From the NCBI RefSeq assembly GCF_918741285.1, contig NZ_CAKKNC010000005.1, positions 180,109 through 244,108 on the forward strand: DNA of 64,000 nt, given 5' to 3'. Made by a program: the position numbers and the translations under genes. The DNA comes from Sphingobium sp. CECT 9361. GTDB taxonomy: Bacteria > Pseudomonadota > Alphaproteobacteria > Sphingomonadales > Sphingomonadaceae. Shown here piece by piece: positions 63,816 to 64,000 of the stretch. The notes below the pieces were generated by a model, which was given only the letters and a program-made list of their open reading frames with translations, was not told where the DNA came from and did not search any database. Position 1 is the stretch's first letter. Each line of letters opens with the position of its first letter.

Positions 63816-64000
63816 TTAGTGGATTATGCTCACCATCGCCATATCCGGGCGGAGGTGGAGCGAAGCGGAACCGGAGGCCGGATATGGCGGTGAAGCCGTT
63901 TCCGGTGCCGGTGGTCGATAGCCCAGGCTGCTGTGCGGGCGCACGGTGTTGTAATGTCGCCGCCACGCTTCGATCAGCACTTTGGCCTCGGCGAGGCTGT
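63816..64000 (-). mobile_element. IS3-family transposase, C-terminal part, continues past the window
   Basis: 61 codons on minus ending in TAA at 63816-63818. They carry the typical integrase tail SLAEAKVLIEAWRRHYNTVRPHSSLGYRPP-type landmarks (EAWRRHYNTVRPHSSLGY). The frame is open to the window edge, so the element may be whole beyond 64000. It belongs to a different IS3 subgroup than the remnant at 48874. TGATCTGCCCCC at 63782 resembles an IS3 terminal repeat and is the likely element end. Confidence 0.85.

Noticed and set aside
48581..64000. Region as a tRNA-Val-integrated element with att repeats
   Set aside because: No second copy of the tRNA 3' end and no integrase gene were seen in the window.
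48874..64000. Region as a composite transposon between two IS copies
   Set aside because: The two transposase fragments differ in their conserved C-terminal segments and belong to different IS3 subgroups, so they are not a matching pair.
1..64000. CRISPR array, toxin-antitoxin pair or prophage
   Set aside because: No regularly spaced repeats, cas genes, phage structural genes or typical toxin families were found on either strand.

Overview
The window looks like a chromosomal segment of a high-GC alphaproteobacterium, most likely a sphingomonad (Sphingomonadaceae). The evidence is: a DivL-type kinase with tyrosine in its H-box; the order divL-tsaE-amgK-murU-addB-addA-trxA; an SRP RNA directly upstream of dnaX-ybaB; trpE-trpG-trpD-trpC-moaC-moeA beside lexA; a GAAC-N7-GAAC SOS box in front of lexA; and short palindromic intergenic repeats of the kind common in sphingomonads. 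No rRNA, CRISPR array, prophage or replication origin was seen.

Bases 1-48,655 are mostly core genome. From left to right they hold: cell-cycle signalling and wall recycling (divL, amgK, murU); recombinational repair (addB, addA); thioredoxin; an aguA-aguB-argJ-phosphatase operon for agmatine and arginine; a secreted S9 peptidase; rpsD and chorismate mutase; a tRNA methyltransferase fused to a GIY-YIG module; nrdR-glyA-rpiB; two tandem cysteine desulfurases with a ferredoxin and a class A beta-lactamase; a cation/proton exchanger; SRP RNA, dnaX, ybaB, lon and hupB; an amino-acid dehydrogenase; a small accessory islet (DUF2975, HTH regulator, six-helix membrane protein); lexA; the moe/moa/trp operon with ppiD; and tpiA, secG, pyrG and a Crp/Fnr regulator. 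Four tRNA-class or small RNA genes lie here: tRNA-Arg(CCU), tRNA-His(GUG), tRNA-Val(CAC) and SRP RNA.

Bases 48,874-64,000 are accessory. They begin just after tRNA-Val with a truncated IS3-type transposase and end inside a second, different IS3-type transposase. Between the two lies a catabolic gene set: Baeyer-Villiger-type monooxygenase, ETF (etfBA), LysR regulator, an atypical SDR, MFS transporter, HCCA-isomerase/kappa-GST, a second GST, a Nudix hydrolase, acyl-CoA dehydrogenase, ACMSD-like amidohydrolase, an alpha-methylacyl-CoA racemase-type protein and a MaoC hydratase. Racemase, dehydrogenase, ETF and hydratase together suggest beta-oxidation of an alpha-methyl-branched acyl-CoA, perhaps from a terpenoid, steroid side chain or cyclic ketone. 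The substrate cannot be read from sequence, and no acyl-CoA ligase or thiolase is in view. This cluster is the best candidate for an undescribed system. The GIY-YIG/TrmJ fusion bracketed by 26-bp repeats, and the beta-lactamase with the carbapenemase-type cysteine pair, are the other notable items.
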